DNA of 64,000 nt from Ectobius pallidus (GCA_964059195.1 CAXKWD010000006.1:11586530-11650529); one strand, 5' to 3'. Shown: positions 1 to 10,545, numbered from the stretch's first letter. Made by a program: numbers and translations. The notes: generated from the letters alone by a model not told the origin.

Positions 1-297
1 AATTAACTTAAACGTGTCATTGTCTGAAAGCGAACTTTGAACTGTTAGGTGCAAGTATCGTCCAACATCTTGATCACTACTAGCTACAGAAACTTTATCT
101 TGTTCACTGTATGTTGTGGAACTGCAACTGTTGATTATTTCAGCTGAAGCTCGTTCCAACTGATCGACACTAACACGAATTTCACTATCACCTGGTCCCA
201 AAAATATTTCATTCTCTGTTATTGCAAGTTCGCGTCCCGTATCAATATTGCAACAATTATCTATTTTTTGACGTTTAAAGAAATTTCTTATATCCAT
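1..297 (-). CDS. N-terminal part of hAT/ZMYM1-like transposase-type protein (runs off window)
   Basis: Reading the minus strand, an ATG at 297 opens a frame with no stop for 99 codons to the left edge of the window, so this is a partial gene. The protein starts MDIRNFFKRQK, an opening I associate with hAT-derived proteins of the ZMYM1/DUF4371 group found in many insect genomes. The rest of the visible part is acidic and low in hydrophobic residues, as expected for the disordered N-terminus that precedes the zinc finger in that group. The TTF zinc finger, the catalytic core and the dimerisation domain would lie outside the window. The family call rests on the first ~11 residues and is therefore tentative; the open frame is directly visible. 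No splice site is needed to explain it. Confidence 0.45.
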   Translation of the reverse strand, partial: MDIRNFFKRQKIDNCCNIDTGRELAITENEIFLGPGDSEIRVSVDQLERASAEIINSCSSTTYSEQDKVSVASSDQDVGRYLHLTVQSSLSDNDTFKLI

Positions 298-1030
298 TTC
301 ATAAAACACACAGTAAAAAACACCAACAAAACGTTTGAAGAATGCGATTATCTGCGCGATTTTTCATACACTAGTTTTGATTATTTATTCTCGAGAGTTA
401 TCGCGGTCTTAATGATTTTTCAAAGAACCTCCCCACATTTCCTATTGGGCATCTCCGTAATGATGTAGGATGGACAATGCTATGATTGGTTTTAAGTATT
501 AAGTGCGAAACCTGCTTGCATAACTTCATTTAAGAAAGCGAGCTTTCTCTAGCGTGATTTATCTGTAATATAATTTTATTGGACCATCCACCGCCTGACA
601 GGACGTAACCTAACGGACCTACCGTTATATTGATATCGGCTCCTTTCTGTGGGCCATCTGCAAAAAATCTCTCCCAACTTTGTGGGTAAAAATACTTTGT
701 TTATTGTCCTTGGGACTTGGTGAAAACTGTTATATATTGTTGTATGTGACCTCGCTATTGCAAGCCCTCAATGATTTCGTAAAACATCTGCCGTACCTGA
801 ACCATTTATAACTGTATCTTTACTTGGATTGTGTTAGTTATTTAATAAAAGCCTAACTATAATTTCACTATATGTGACTATCTTAAATAGTATTTAATTT
901 TGTGCAAATACCTTGATCTTATTCAAAATAATTATTATAATTGCAATAATAATACATATCACAAAATTTTGTTTCAAGATAAATACAATGCTATTAAGAT
1001 TCTCAAAATTTCCAGGGGGGGGGGCGCGGC
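298..1030. other. Intergenic, no gene recognised
   Basis: AT-rich sequence upstream of the minus-strand ORF. I see no coding signal, tRNA or clear repeat boundary. A run of G (about 1014-1024) followed by a C run marks the junction with the LINE fragment that follows. Confidence 0.5.
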
Positions 1031-2085
1031 CCTACCCTGCCCCCCCTTCCGGACGGCCATGGCTAAGTAACGACATTAAAGCCTTAAAAAAGAGTCTACC
1101 TACAGAAGCCGTAATCTCGGAACTAAAGAACATTGAAACCCCTTCCAGAGAAAGGGGAGTTCACCCCAAAGACAACTTTATACGAGTGGATTCATCTGGA
1201 GAAATAGGACAGGCTAACGTGCAGATCTACACGGACGGGTCCAAAACGGAAAGCCATGTCGGAGCTGGAGCGATCGCCTTTAAAAGATCCAGTGAGATAT
1301 ACACAGGAGTCAAAAGATTAAGTCATAATTGCTCTGTTTTCCAAGCAGAACTGTGCGGGATGCTCATGGCAGCTGAATGGATCAAACTTCAAACAAAAAA
1401 CTTCACCTCCTTCGCCATACACGTGGACTCCAAAGCTGCCTTGTTTGCGGTAGCTAATAAGCACACAACTCACCCCATCGCCCTGGAAATCAGGAAAATA
1501 ATAATCAACCTAAAGAAGACCACATCAGTCACTCTTCATTGGGTCAAAGGTCACGCGGGTCTCAGGGGCAACGAAAGAGCTGACTATCTAGCCAAGACGG
1601 CGGCCAGTTACAAAACCACGATTGACTACAGTGCAATTCCCCTGTGCAGGGGCAAACAGCTCCTCAAAGACCATTATATCGAACTTTGGAATGCTACTTA
1701 CGTAAACTCCGAAGTAGCCACTCACACCAAACCATTCATCCCAAACATCTTCCACAGGCTTTCTCTATCCCTTTGGCCCAACTATATGCTCACTCAATTT
1801 CTAACCAATCACGGCTCCTTCAGATCCTACCTATTTAAAATGAAAAAAACAGAGTCACCAACATGCAGCTGTCGTGAGGAAGACATTCAGACCGCCATAC
1901 ACCTACTAACACAGTGCTCCAGGTTTGAAAGAGAAAGACCATCTATTCTAAAGTCACTACCGTTGCCAAATTGTGCTCAAGTATCATATCAATACGATAT
2001 AGATAACCACCTTTATGAACCACGTCTTCCGCTCCATCACATAAACTGTTTTCATATTATAAAATATTATAGTAATTATGTATAA
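913..2085 (+). CDS. 5'-truncated non-LTR retrotransposon ORF2 fragment: RNase H and C-terminus
   Basis: The frame is open for 390 codons, but the first ~50 residues look like flanking sequence joined to the element near 1050-1066. From about residue 105 there is an RNase H domain: YTDGS (first catalytic Asp), FQAELCG (Glu), VDSKAA (second Asp) and GHAGLRGNERADYLAK (His and last Asp), so all four catalytic positions are kept. The tail carries a CSC...H...C arrangement (SPTCSCREED, then TAIHLLTQC), typical of the C-terminus of R1/LOA/I-type LINEs that encode RNase H. There is no reverse transcriptase upstream, so this is a dead, 5'-truncated copy whose end is intact. The stop is followed by a short 3' UTR ending in an A-rich tail near 2152. 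The start codon given is only the first ATG of the frame and is probably not biological. Confidence 0.75.
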   Translation: MILFKIIIIIAIIIHITKFCFKINTMLLRFSKFPGGGARPYPAPPSGRPWLSNDIKALKKSLPTEAVISELKNIETPSRERGVHPKDNFIRVDSSGEIGQANVQIYTDGSKTESHVGAGAIAFKRSSEIYTGVKRLSHNCSVFQAELCGMLMAAEWIKLQTKNFTSFAIHVDSKAALFAVANKHTTHPIALEIRKIIINLKKTTSVTLHWVKGHAGLRGNERADYLAKTAASYKTTIDYSAIPLCRGKQLLKDHYIELWNATYVNSEVATHTKPFIPNIFHRLSLSLWPNYMLTQFLTNHGSFRSYLFKMKKTESPTCSCREEDIQTAIHLLTQCSRFERERPSILKSLPLPNCAQVSYQYDIDNHLYEPRLPLHHINCFHIIKYYSNYV

Positions 2086-2159
2086 TTCTGTAAATATCCC
2101 GTGATATACCAGTTGGTGAAACACGGGTTGTAATGTAACTAAACAAATAAAAAAAAGCC

Positions 2160-2720
2160 TCTTATATATATAGAGATAGAGATTATTATAGGTCTAAAAC
2201 CTATACATTTGTTTCCTTTTTTTTTTCCTCGGTTGTTCGGTATTCCAAGTTTAGTTCAGTATTTGGCCACTACTGCTGTTATTATACACTTTTCTGCTGT
2301 GTAAGATAAATGGGTGGAAAGTAGCTTTCTCCATGTAATAACGATGTAACGGACACTTGCACTTGATGGAGGAGATTTGCACAGATAATGACAAGTTGCA
2401 ATCCGTAACTATGGTTACAGTCAAAATAATAGTTAACAATCGCAATGCATCCAACTGTAACATTCGCCAGTCCAAGATTCCCAAAAGCACGGACTTTTGT
2501 CAATCTACATTACATGGTTTTATTACAGGGGAAGTCAACTACGTCTTGTGATGACGTTTGTGGAGCAAGTGCATGCGGATCCCTTGTGTGTGACGTCAGC
2601 AAGAGCGCACGGTAGTAGGGGTGTTTAGAGTACGCTAGAGCTAGGTACAAGAGGACCTATTCACTTTAGCTCTGTGGGTAGAACAACTTCTGGTTGGAAA
2701 TACGGAGCATTTTTCAAAGT
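2160..2720. other. Intergenic, no gene recognised
   Basis: Contains a T-run at about 2217-2227 and otherwise unremarkable sequence. The overlapping short frames on both strands have no recognisable content. Confidence 0.4.
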
Positions 2721-2722
2721 TA

Positions 2723-3223
2723 ATGCAAGTACGCGATCCTGATAGTGTTCTCTCTGCAGAACATGTGTTAGTTCTGCAAAACATTCTTCTTCAGCTCGAT
2801 GTGGATGTGGATGTGGAAAACCTTTCTCCAATGTTTAAACTTTTTGCTACCCCATATTCAGTTAATGTCAAAGACGTTCCTTGCCGGTATCAGTTGGAAC
2901 TGCTAAACTTACAATCCGACGATCTGTTAAAGGACAAATACGAACGTAAAGTGGTCTTGGGTAACTTTTACAGAAATTTCCCTGAAACCAGATTCCCGAG
3001 ACTTATGCACTTGCCGCACGAATATTATGTAATTTTGGATCGACATATGTGGCCGAACAATTTTTTTCATTAATGAAATGTGCTAAGCTCAAATCAAGAA
3101 GTACATTGTCAAATCACAACCTAAATGTAGTCTTCGATTAAATATTGCTCAAACGTTACGTCCCAACATTGATAAACTTGTTAAAGAAAAAAGAGACAGG
3201 AAAGTCAGAAAATTGTTACTGTA
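2723..3223 (+). pseudogene. Decayed hAT transposase-derived C-terminus (GTF2IRD2/ZBED5-like)
   Basis: A 116-codon frame (2723-3073) encodes a region resembling the C-terminal third of the domesticated-type hAT proteins usually annotated as GTF2I repeat domain-containing protein 2 or ZBED5-like: LFATPYSVNVKDVP, then YQLELLNLQSDDLLKDK, then NFYRNFPETRFPRL. The conserved hAT dimerisation signature continues in another frame straight afterwards (EQFFSLMKCAKLKSR, SNHNLNVV), and a third frame carries the end (LNIAQTLRPNIDKLVKEK, stop at 3221-3223). At least two frameshifts therefore separate parts of one ancestral protein. No N-terminal zinc finger or catalytic core is present. The family call comes from remembered similarity; the frame changes are directly visible. 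Confidence 0.6.
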
Positions 3224-3229
3224 ATCTTG

Positions 3230-3650
3230 TATCATCTAAGGTGCAGACGAGCTTGTATGGTAATTAATTAAGTTCATTTGTTATTATTTTTATTGTAGTG
3301 AATTATGTTAATTCAAATGATAGTATTGTCTATTTTTGTCAAAGAACATAGATTTTGTGGAAAGGCAATTGTTCTCGCAGAATAGTAAAATAGAATTATT
3401 TATAATATGTTAAACTATTGTGCTGTAATTAACCGATAAACTATCAAGAAAATCGATTGATGTTTCATTAATTCGGAAACACGTATTACGTAAGTTCTAA
3501 CCGCCTAAATTCCAGCTGCCCGCAATACTAATGCCCCTCTCTTCCCCCCTGTTCACAGATGCCACCATTTCACATACTCCTCGCAGAGATATAACGCGAG
3601 CAGTGAGAGCAGAAAGCAGTGACATCACAGAGCAACCTTCTGTCTTCCCC
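3230..3650. other. Intergenic, no gene recognised
   Basis: AT-rich to about 3500, then a pyrimidine-rich stretch. No feature I can support. Confidence 0.4.
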
Positions 3651-3654
3651 TGTT

Positions 3655-4497
3655 TTATTAGATTGTGTGGGGGACGGGAAAATGTCAGTCCGTCTGCCTG
3701 TCCGTGTGTACGCGCTATAACTCAAATACCCTTTATCGGATTTTTATGAAACTTGGTATACGCATTTATAATGTTCTTGGAAAGACGTCTATTGATATTC
3801 AACGAAATCGGTTGGCCGGTATTGGAATAATGCCCAATTTAGTACCTTTTATTGAAATATAGCCTATAAGAAGGCGCGATAACTCAAAAACGCTTTATTG
3901 GATTTTCATGAAACTTTGTATACCCATTTATAATGTCCATGGGAAGACGTCTATTGATATTGGATAAAATCGGTTGACCTGTATCGCAGTAATTTAGTGC
4001 CTATTTTATGGTAATATACGTATTAGAAAGAATTTATGAAATGCAAATCAGTTATAATGACATATTGTTTTACTGTGACCTTATAAGGCTTTGGAAATTG
4101 ACGAATAACACTATTGCTTTACATACGCTTATCAAACTAGACCGTTTAATTAACCCAGGTGGCCGAGAAGGTAACGTTTTGGACTCACATTCTGGAGTTC
4201 CATGGCTCAAATCCCGAAACCGACCAATTTGACTTTTGGGGTATTTTTATGTGAGTGTGCGATTGTCAAGATATCACAAATCTGTACATTTCAGTTGATG
4301 CTGGACGATTTTAATCTGATTTAAAAAAAAAACTCGGCCTTTGTTCTTCCGTAAGCCCTGCTTAATGAATAAATCTGGAGCTTAACTTGGAAATCAATTT
4401 AAAAAAATATATTTTGCGTATCATAATTATTGCATTCATAATTGATTAAACAAAAACATACTGGCACTTTGTTACACCAGTTTGCCTGATTTTTTTA
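3655..4497 (+). repeat. AAGTGCCAG modular repeat, copy A
   Basis: The copy has a G-rich head (3667-3680), a TGTCCGT/CTGTCTG-type stretch, two modules of roughly 150-190 bp each beginning GCGATAACTCAAA and containing TCATGAAACTT, TTGATATTG and AATCGGTTG, and a unique tail with AACCCAGGTGGCCGAGA and CTCAAATCCCG. It ends near 4450-4497 with CATACTGGCACTT followed by a GTTACACCAG segment. The same head, modules and tail recur at five other places in this window. Confidence 0.7.
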
Positions 4498-4890
4498 AGT
4501 GCCAGTATGGTACTTTATGAGATTGTGTGGGGGGGGGGGGCGGGAAAATGCCTGTCTATCTGTCAGAACTCAAATACGCTTAATCGGATTTTAATGGAAC
4601 TTGGTTATTCGCATTTATAATGTCCATGGGAAGAAGCCTATTGTCATTGGATCAAATCGGTTAACCGACACCGGAGTAAAATGCAAATTAGTGTCTATTT
4701 TAAAGGCGTTTTATCGGATTTTCATAAAACTTGGTATACGTATTTATATTGTCCATGTGAAGAAGTCTATTGATATTGGTCCAAATCGGTTTGCCGGTAC
4801 CGGAATAGGCCTAATGCCCAATTTAGTGTCTAATTTTTTGTAACATATTATAAAGAATTTAACAAATGGAAATCGGTTATCCTGACAACA
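4498..4890 (+). repeat. AAGTGCCAG modular repeat, copy B
   Basis: Starts TAAGTGCCAGTATGGTACTT immediately after copy A, followed by a run of G and two modules (about 4575-4700 and 4700-4845). The tail is cut short where the ~1.1-kb inverted repeat arm begins. Head-to-tail adjacency with copy A suggests a local duplication or insertion into the related end. Confidence 0.65.
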
Positions 4891-5990
4891 TATGTTTTAC
4901 AAAAGAAATACAGATATCAACTCAATGTTGAAAGGACTTAAGACTAAAAACATCTTCATTCAATCCTGATATTGATGTGTTAGTTTAATTGAAACAGTCA
5001 CAAAAATCTCATTAATATAGTATTCTTACTTAAAAAGAGCAATTTGGCCTGAAAAATTAAAATGGTCTTTGTGTAATTTTATATTTGTAGTTTTTATCTT
5101 CATCTAGGAACACTTGTTAGTGAGTATGAAACCACTTGTTGCATATATTGCAAACATATATCTATTGTTAAATAAATAACAGTTTTGCTACATTTACAAA
5201 TCAGAACACAAATTGTTCATCAATAATAATCAATCTGTATAAGTTTATATATATTTGCAATATTTGATGATAAATTATACAGTATATACATAAGGAAGGG
5301 ATACGATACAAATAAGGTTTTTTACTCCACCATGGACCGATGTACCGTGGAGGTATTCCGATAAGGAAAGGTGCCAGCTGAAAAAGGTTGGGAACCACTG
5401 CTTTAGAATATTCCGTTGTTTCAGTCAATTTTCTTCGGGAGGATCTGAAATATTGAACGCAGTTGTGTTTTTATTAGAAACTGAGAAATTACTTTTATAA
5501 ATTCCATTACCCATAGATCAAGACAATATCCAGCGATGTTTGTGTAATTTTTATTCCCGGCATTCGTCACAACCTGACGCTTCCATATGTTTTGTTCTAA
5601 GTGTGTATTGGTAGAAAATAAAATATACTTCTTTTTTTACAATTGCGAATTCGAACACCACCCGAAAAGGCTGTTTGGTTAGCACATGTTAGAACAAAAT
5701 ATTTCCGTTCGCGGGCTCAGAAGATGTCGGAGCATTTTTACAAATTATTCGTCGGAAAGAAACATGATCCGTGCTAAAGTTATGCATATGAAAATAAAAA
5801 TATTTTTTACTCAGCTTATACGTTGCACATGTCCAGTCCATTTGACGTCTGTTCGAAAACTGAAGAGAAATAATTTTCGGTTAGTTTATATATTACAGGA
5901 GAGTGGCAGTTGCTAGGCAACAGCAAAGGAAAATTTAGAATATTGTTTGATGAATCATTCGTTTGCATAATAACACATACATTTCGGGTT
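4890..5990 (+). repeat. ~1.1-kb inverted repeat, left arm
   Basis: This arm reappears in reverse complement at 7850-9715. Matching checkpoints include the end near 4910-4975 versus 9625-9690, a 76-codon frame (5686-5916) repeated on the minus strand at 7924-8154 with three substitutions, and the inner end near 5940-5990 versus 7850-7890. The arm is uninterrupted, and near 5270-5285 it preserves the empty site of the Helitron that sits in the other arm. No recognisable protein is encoded. Confidence 0.75.
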
Positions 5991-6596
5991 TTCTTAGTTC
6001 ACAACTAAAGCAAAGTAAGATCCCTTTAGGCAGGCCTACAGGCTGAGGAAGATTTCGAAGTGCTTTTGGTTTAATTTATTGTCGCTGCGCAGCACTCTTC
6101 TTCTTTAGCCTTGGCATGACAAACCCGCAATAATAACTGCAAAAAAGAGGAAAGAGCACTTTTTCAAACATTCAAATCTCGCCTTATATGAGAGCTATCG
6201 AGAAACTGGTTATTGATTTGTAAGGTACTCATCAAGAGCTTTTCAGCGATACCCCACAAGAAGTTATTTCAAAAATTTCGAATTTCCATCCCCCACTTCC
6301 ACTCGTACCCCCAAAACCCCCGAATCGTTGGTGTCACTGTGAATTCCATAGGGAGTACTCTAATTTATTCAAACAAAGTTTCCCTCTATAAGTACTTCAT
6401 AGGGGCCGAGATATAATTTTTTCAAAATCTCAACCCCCTCCCCGACCCCCCCCCCCGGGCCAATTTTGCTCATTAACGACCTTGTCCGAACTATTGGGCC
6501 TAGAAATAACATCATAAAATTTGGTTCAAATATCTTCAAAATTACGGCCGCTAGCGTGTAAAGATATGTATAACTTATATATAAATATATATTTAT
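5991..6596. other. Intergenic, no gene recognised
   Basis: Holds a C-run near 6446-6457 within a pyrimidine-rich segment and a TA-rich stretch at 6560-6595. No gene or repeat family that I can name. Confidence 0.4.
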
Positions 6597-7760
6597 TAAG
6601 TGCCAGCATGGTACTTTTTGAGATTGTGTGGGGGACGAAAAAATGTCTGTCCGTCCGTGTGTCTGTACGCACCATAACTCAAATACGCTTTTTCTGATTT
6701 TCATGAAATTTGGAAAACACTATTATAATGTCCATGGGAAGACCCTATTGATATTGAACCAAATCGGTTCACCGGTACCGGAGTAATGCCCAATTTAGTG
6801 AGTATTTTAATAGATTATATTAGAAAGGCTCCATAGCTCAAATGCGCTGTATCGGATTTCCATGAAACTTGATATACCCATTTATGATGCCCAAGAAAAG
6901 TACCCTATTGAATTGAACCTAATCTGTTGCCCGATTCCGGAGTAAAACCCAATTTAGTGTCTACGGTATTTTAAAGGCGCAATAACTCAAATACGCTTTA
7001 TCGGATTTTTATAAAACTTCGCATACACATTTATAATGTTCATGGGAAGACGTCAATTGATATTGGATAAAATCAGTTGACCTGTTTCAGAGTAATGCTC
7101 AATTTAGTGCCTATTTTATGGTAATATAGTCCGCCGGCGTGGTCTTGTGTTTAGCGTCGCTGACTACAGATCCGTCGGCCCGGGTTCGATTCCCGGTACC
7201 TCCTCGGATTTTACTGAGGTAGGGAGGTCTGGTAGGGGTGCACTCAGCCTCGTGATTCAAAATTGAGGAGCTACTTGATAGAGAAGTAGCGGCTCCGGTC
7301 AAGAAAACCACCATTAACGGCCGTGGGTGTCGGCATGCTGACCACATGCCCCCAATCCTGCCATCTTCCTACGGGAGATGACGCAGCGGTCGGGTGGTAG
7401 GCCAAGTCCCTCCAGGGATGTAGCGCCACGGAGTTTAGTTTAGTTTAGTTTATGGTAATATTAGTATTAGAAAGAATATATGAAATGCAAATCAGTTCTC
7501 ATGACAACAGATTGTTTTACTATGAACTTATAAGGCTTTGGAAATTGAAATACAGTTAGCTATGACAAATGACACTATTGTTTTCTTTGCATAGCTAGAC
7601 CGTTTAACTAACCCAGGTGGCTGAGATGGTAACGTTTTGGACTCACATTCTGGAGTTCCATGGCTCAAATCCCGAAACCCACCAATTTGACTTTTTTTTT
7701 GTATTTTCATGCGGGTGTGCGATTGTCAAGATATCACAAATCTGTACAGTTCAGCTCATG
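6597..7760 (+). repeat. AAGTGCCAG modular repeat, copy C (split by a SINE)
   Basis: Head at 6597-6680, then three modules (about 6668-6830, 6830-6970 and 6975-7127), then the SINE at 7128-7448, then the unique tail resuming at 7449 and running to about 7760 with AACCCAGGTGGCTGAGATGG and CTCAAATCCCG. The interrupted sequence rejoins perfectly if one 13-bp target copy is removed. Copy C has one module more than copies A and B. Confidence 0.75.
7128..7448 (+). mobile_element. SINE family 1 (tRNA-derived), complete copy with TSD
   Basis: About 321 bp. The head carries RNA polymerase III promoter boxes: an A-box-like GTGGTCTTGTGTTTAGCG region near 7139-7156 and a B box GGTTCGATTCC at 7183-7193. 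The 3' end is a short AGTTT repeat after GCCACGGAGTTT. A perfect 13-bp TSD (TTTATGGTAATAT) lies at 7115-7127 and 7449-7461, so this is a clean retroposition event. Other copies are at 59615-60031 (+) and about 62810-63108 (-). Confidence 0.9.
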
Positions 7761-8535
7761 CCAAAGACAACGCCAAATTAAACAAAAATCTACTAAAAAT
7801 CCACTTACAAAGCCGAATTTAGAGATGGTGGCAATTGTAACTCTTATTACGCCCGAAATGTACGTGTTATTATGCAAACGAATTATTCATCAAACAATAT
7901 TCTAAATTTTCCTTTGCTGTTGCCTAGCAACTGCCACTGTCCTGTAATATATAAACTAACCGAATATTATTTCTCTGCAGTTTTCGAACAGACGTCAAAT
8001 GGACTGGACATGTGCAACGTATAAGCTGAGTAAAAAATATTTTTATTTTCATATGCATAACTTTAGCACGGATCATGTTTCTTTCCGACGAATAATTTGT
8101 AAAAATGCTCCGACATCTTCTGAGCCCGCGAACGGAAATATTTTGTTCTAACATGTGCTAACCAAACAGCCTTTTCGGGTGGTGTTCGAATTCGCAATTG
8201 TAAAAAAAGAAGTATGTTTTATTTTCTACCAATACACATTTAGAACAAAACATATGGAAGCGTCAGGTTGTGACGAATGCCGGGAATAAAAATTACACAA
8301 ACATCGCTGGATATTGTCTTGATCTATGGGTAATGGAATTTATAAAAGTAATTTCTCAGTTTCTAATAAAAACACAACTGCGTTCAATATTTCAGATCCT
8401 CCCGAAGAAAACTGACTGAAACAACGGAATATTCTAAAGCAGTGGCTCCCAACCTCTCCCAGCTGACGGTCCATCGGTCCATGGTGGAGTAAAAAAAACA
8501 TTATTTGTATCGTATCCCTTCCTGTTGTATATATA

Positions 8536-9309
8536 CTAGGAGGTGCCCGTGGCTTCGCCACGATAATTCTTTTAAAAATTAAAAATTAAGAGTATAATAA
8601 TTATTAAAGCATTATATTTATTAACACTTGCACGCGAATCATTCATAAACTAAGCCATTAATAATTAATGAAACAGCTAAAATTCCTGAATTAGAGTACA
8701 TTCCACGACATGAAAGCGCCCCCTGGGAAAACTATATCAGAATCACTGCCTTCTAAACTGCATTACTCGTGTATACGGCGGTGATCAGAATCGATTATGC
8801 AGTTCCAAAGAACCTGTGAACATAATACGTATTGTTTCTCGACTGTTTATTGACATGAATATGATGTGAATTTTATTTTATCAATTCAGTGTAATTTTCA
8901 GAAATTATATAATGTTTCAAGGGAAGGAATGGTTTGTTTGGATTATTATTATCAGCGATATTTCAAGAGATAAAACCATCAATATTTTACAGCTGTTGCC
9001 CCCGGCTTCGCCCGCCATTATTCATTGACTCCAGGATTTTTAAGAAAATTACACTGGTAGATTATTAAAAATGTTTGTGGTTCAGAGCTATGAAAATTGT
9101 AAGTTAAAATAAAATTAGAATAGCCTATTTGTTCATTGTGTTCATTTCATTTAGGCCTTATATAATAAAGAAACGGTTTTCCTTCCTAATTTTGTAGTCT
9201 TCATGAAAGTTTAGGCTGCGAGAGACGAACATCGGCGAGTATACCCGATGTCTCACGAAGCGGGCGAGCAAGCACGCTATTTAGGGCCGTTGAATTGTAT
9301 AAGAGTAGA
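8536..9309 (-). mobile_element. Non-autonomous Helitron, family B
   Basis: On the minus strand the element begins TCTACTCTTATAC (9309 downward), preceded by A. It ends with the hairpin GTGGCGAAGCCAC followed by GGGCACCTCCTAG (ending at 8536), followed by T. TC start, subterminal hairpin, CTAG end and A/T target are the standard Helitron hallmarks. No Rep/helicase ORF is present, so it is non-autonomous. The empty site is preserved in the inverted partner arm near 5270-5285. A 40-bp MITE has inserted inside it (8744-8783). A second 3' end of the same family is at 25090-25122. Confidence 0.8.
8744..8783 (+). mobile_element. 40-bp micro-MITE (CACTGCC/GGCGGTG family)
   Basis: Exactly 40 bp from CACTGCCTTCT to ACGGCGGTG, flanked by a perfect 8-bp direct repeat ATCAGAAT (8736-8743 and 8784-8791). 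It consists almost only of the two termini seen in the longer relatives at 38154, 45220 and 60042. An 8-bp TSD points to hAT-type transposase mobilisation. Confidence 0.8.
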
Positions 9310-9715
9310 TAATTTACCATCAAATATTGAAAATATATATAAGCTTATATATGCTTTTTTGAAGATACAGATTGATTATTGATGAACAATTTGTGTTCTG
9401 ATTTGAAAATGGTTGACAAAATATAAACACTTTGTAGCAAAAGAGTTATTTATTTAACAATAGATATATGTTTGCAATATATGGAACAAGTGGTTTCATA
9501 CTCACTAACAAGTGTTCCTAGGTGAAGATAAAAACTACAATTATAAAAGCACACAAAGACCATTGCAAAATTGCTGTCTTTAAGTAAGAATACTATATTA
9601 ATGAGATTTATGGGACTGTTTTGATTGAACTAACACGTCAATGCCAGGATTGAATGAAGATGTTTTTCATCTTAAGTCACTTTCAACATTGAGTTGATTT
9701 CTGTATTTGTTTTTT

Positions 9716-10354
9716 TAGGAAACCCCAATTTGAAAAAAGTACGTTCACGTAAATAGGTAGTGGTGAATACCATCTGAAACAAAAAATCAGGAACCAAGAA
9801 AACAATCAAAACACAATTTGATTTGTTTCGATTTTTCTGATCTTTTCTGATGGTTTATTCGATGGTTTCTAATAGTTTGAGGATCGAGTCGCGACCCACC
9901 GGTTGGGAACCGCTATTCTAAAGAATCCACTGGTGGACTCAAATACACTTGCCATGTGTAACGAGAAGGATATTGATGGAATCCCTTTAAATGGACATTT
10001 TGAAAGTAATCTATGAGTTATTTATGAAAGGATTTTTCGGGTGGGTACCGACTGCGCGCGAAAGGATCAATTTTTTCCCAACTGCGCGCCAGCTACTGAA
10101 TTGTAAACAGCCCAACTGCGCGCGAGCGGGTATAGGCCTACCACAAATACATCAAATGCTTGTGAGCCTTTCTCATCTAAGTAACACTAGTAAATAATGT
10201 TAGTCATTTGTTTCGAGAATAGTTGTGGCTCTAGGTTATAGGGATGGTAGCACTGCTAATGACTATCGATTGTTCCGATAGTTCTGGCTGTAGGCTATAG
10301 GGATCGTAACACTGTTGTTCCGAGTGTATATAATGGCGTGCTGTGTATAAAACG

Positions 10355-10355
<1 letters not shown>
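9716..10355. other. Intergenic with a CpG-rich triplicated motif
   Basis: No gene recognised. ACTGCGCGC occurs three times in about 75 bp (10048-10125), each time in a similar GC-rich setting, which stands out from AT-rich surroundings. Confidence 0.4.

Positions 10356-10422
<67 letters not shown>
10356..10422. repeat. (TA)n microsatellite
   Basis: About 33 uninterrupted TA units. Short frames that run through it (poly Ile-Tyr) are artefacts. Confidence 0.95.
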
Positions 10423-10424
<2 letters not shown>

Positions 10425-10467
10425 TAATACTATGCCGATGTGCACGAAAATGCAACTGCGCCGATGT

Positions 10468-10545
10468 GCACGACACCATTCCTTTAGCTTGCTGAGGAAT
10501 TGTCTATTGCCATTGTGTAAGGAAGTAAGGAAGTAAGTAAGTAAG
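10468..10545 (+). repeat. LINE 3'-terminal fragment (RTE-like family) with AAGT tail
   Basis: Contains ATTCCTTTAGCTTGCTGAGG and AATTGTCTATTGCCATTG followed by repeated AAGT units. The same terminal segment ends the LINE copies at about 16975, 18370 and 27270, so this is a very short 5'-truncated insertion or a remnant. Confidence 0.6.

Larger units (their letters stand above)
7850..9715 (-). repeat. ~1.1-kb inverted repeat, right arm (with Helitron insert)
   Basis: Reverse-complement partner of 4890-5990. It is longer only because a 774-bp Helitron occupies 8536-9309. Outside that insert the two arms are visibly close, differing by scattered substitutions and small indels. The pair could be two independent copies of one family or the long ends of one foldback-type element. 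The loop (5991-7849) is filled with other repeats, which makes two independent insertions at least as likely. Confidence 0.7.

Noticed and set aside
1014..1045. Homopolymer G/C runs here and at 4530, 6446, 30434, 31735, 32600, 41718 and 61871
   Set aside because: Possible sequencing or assembly weak points, or poly-G ends of repeats; I draw no biological conclusion.
5686..8154. 76-codon frame conserved in both inverted arms (5686-5916 and 7924-8154)
   Set aside because: The arms are copies of one repeat, so sharing the frame is not evidence of selection. No recognisable domain.
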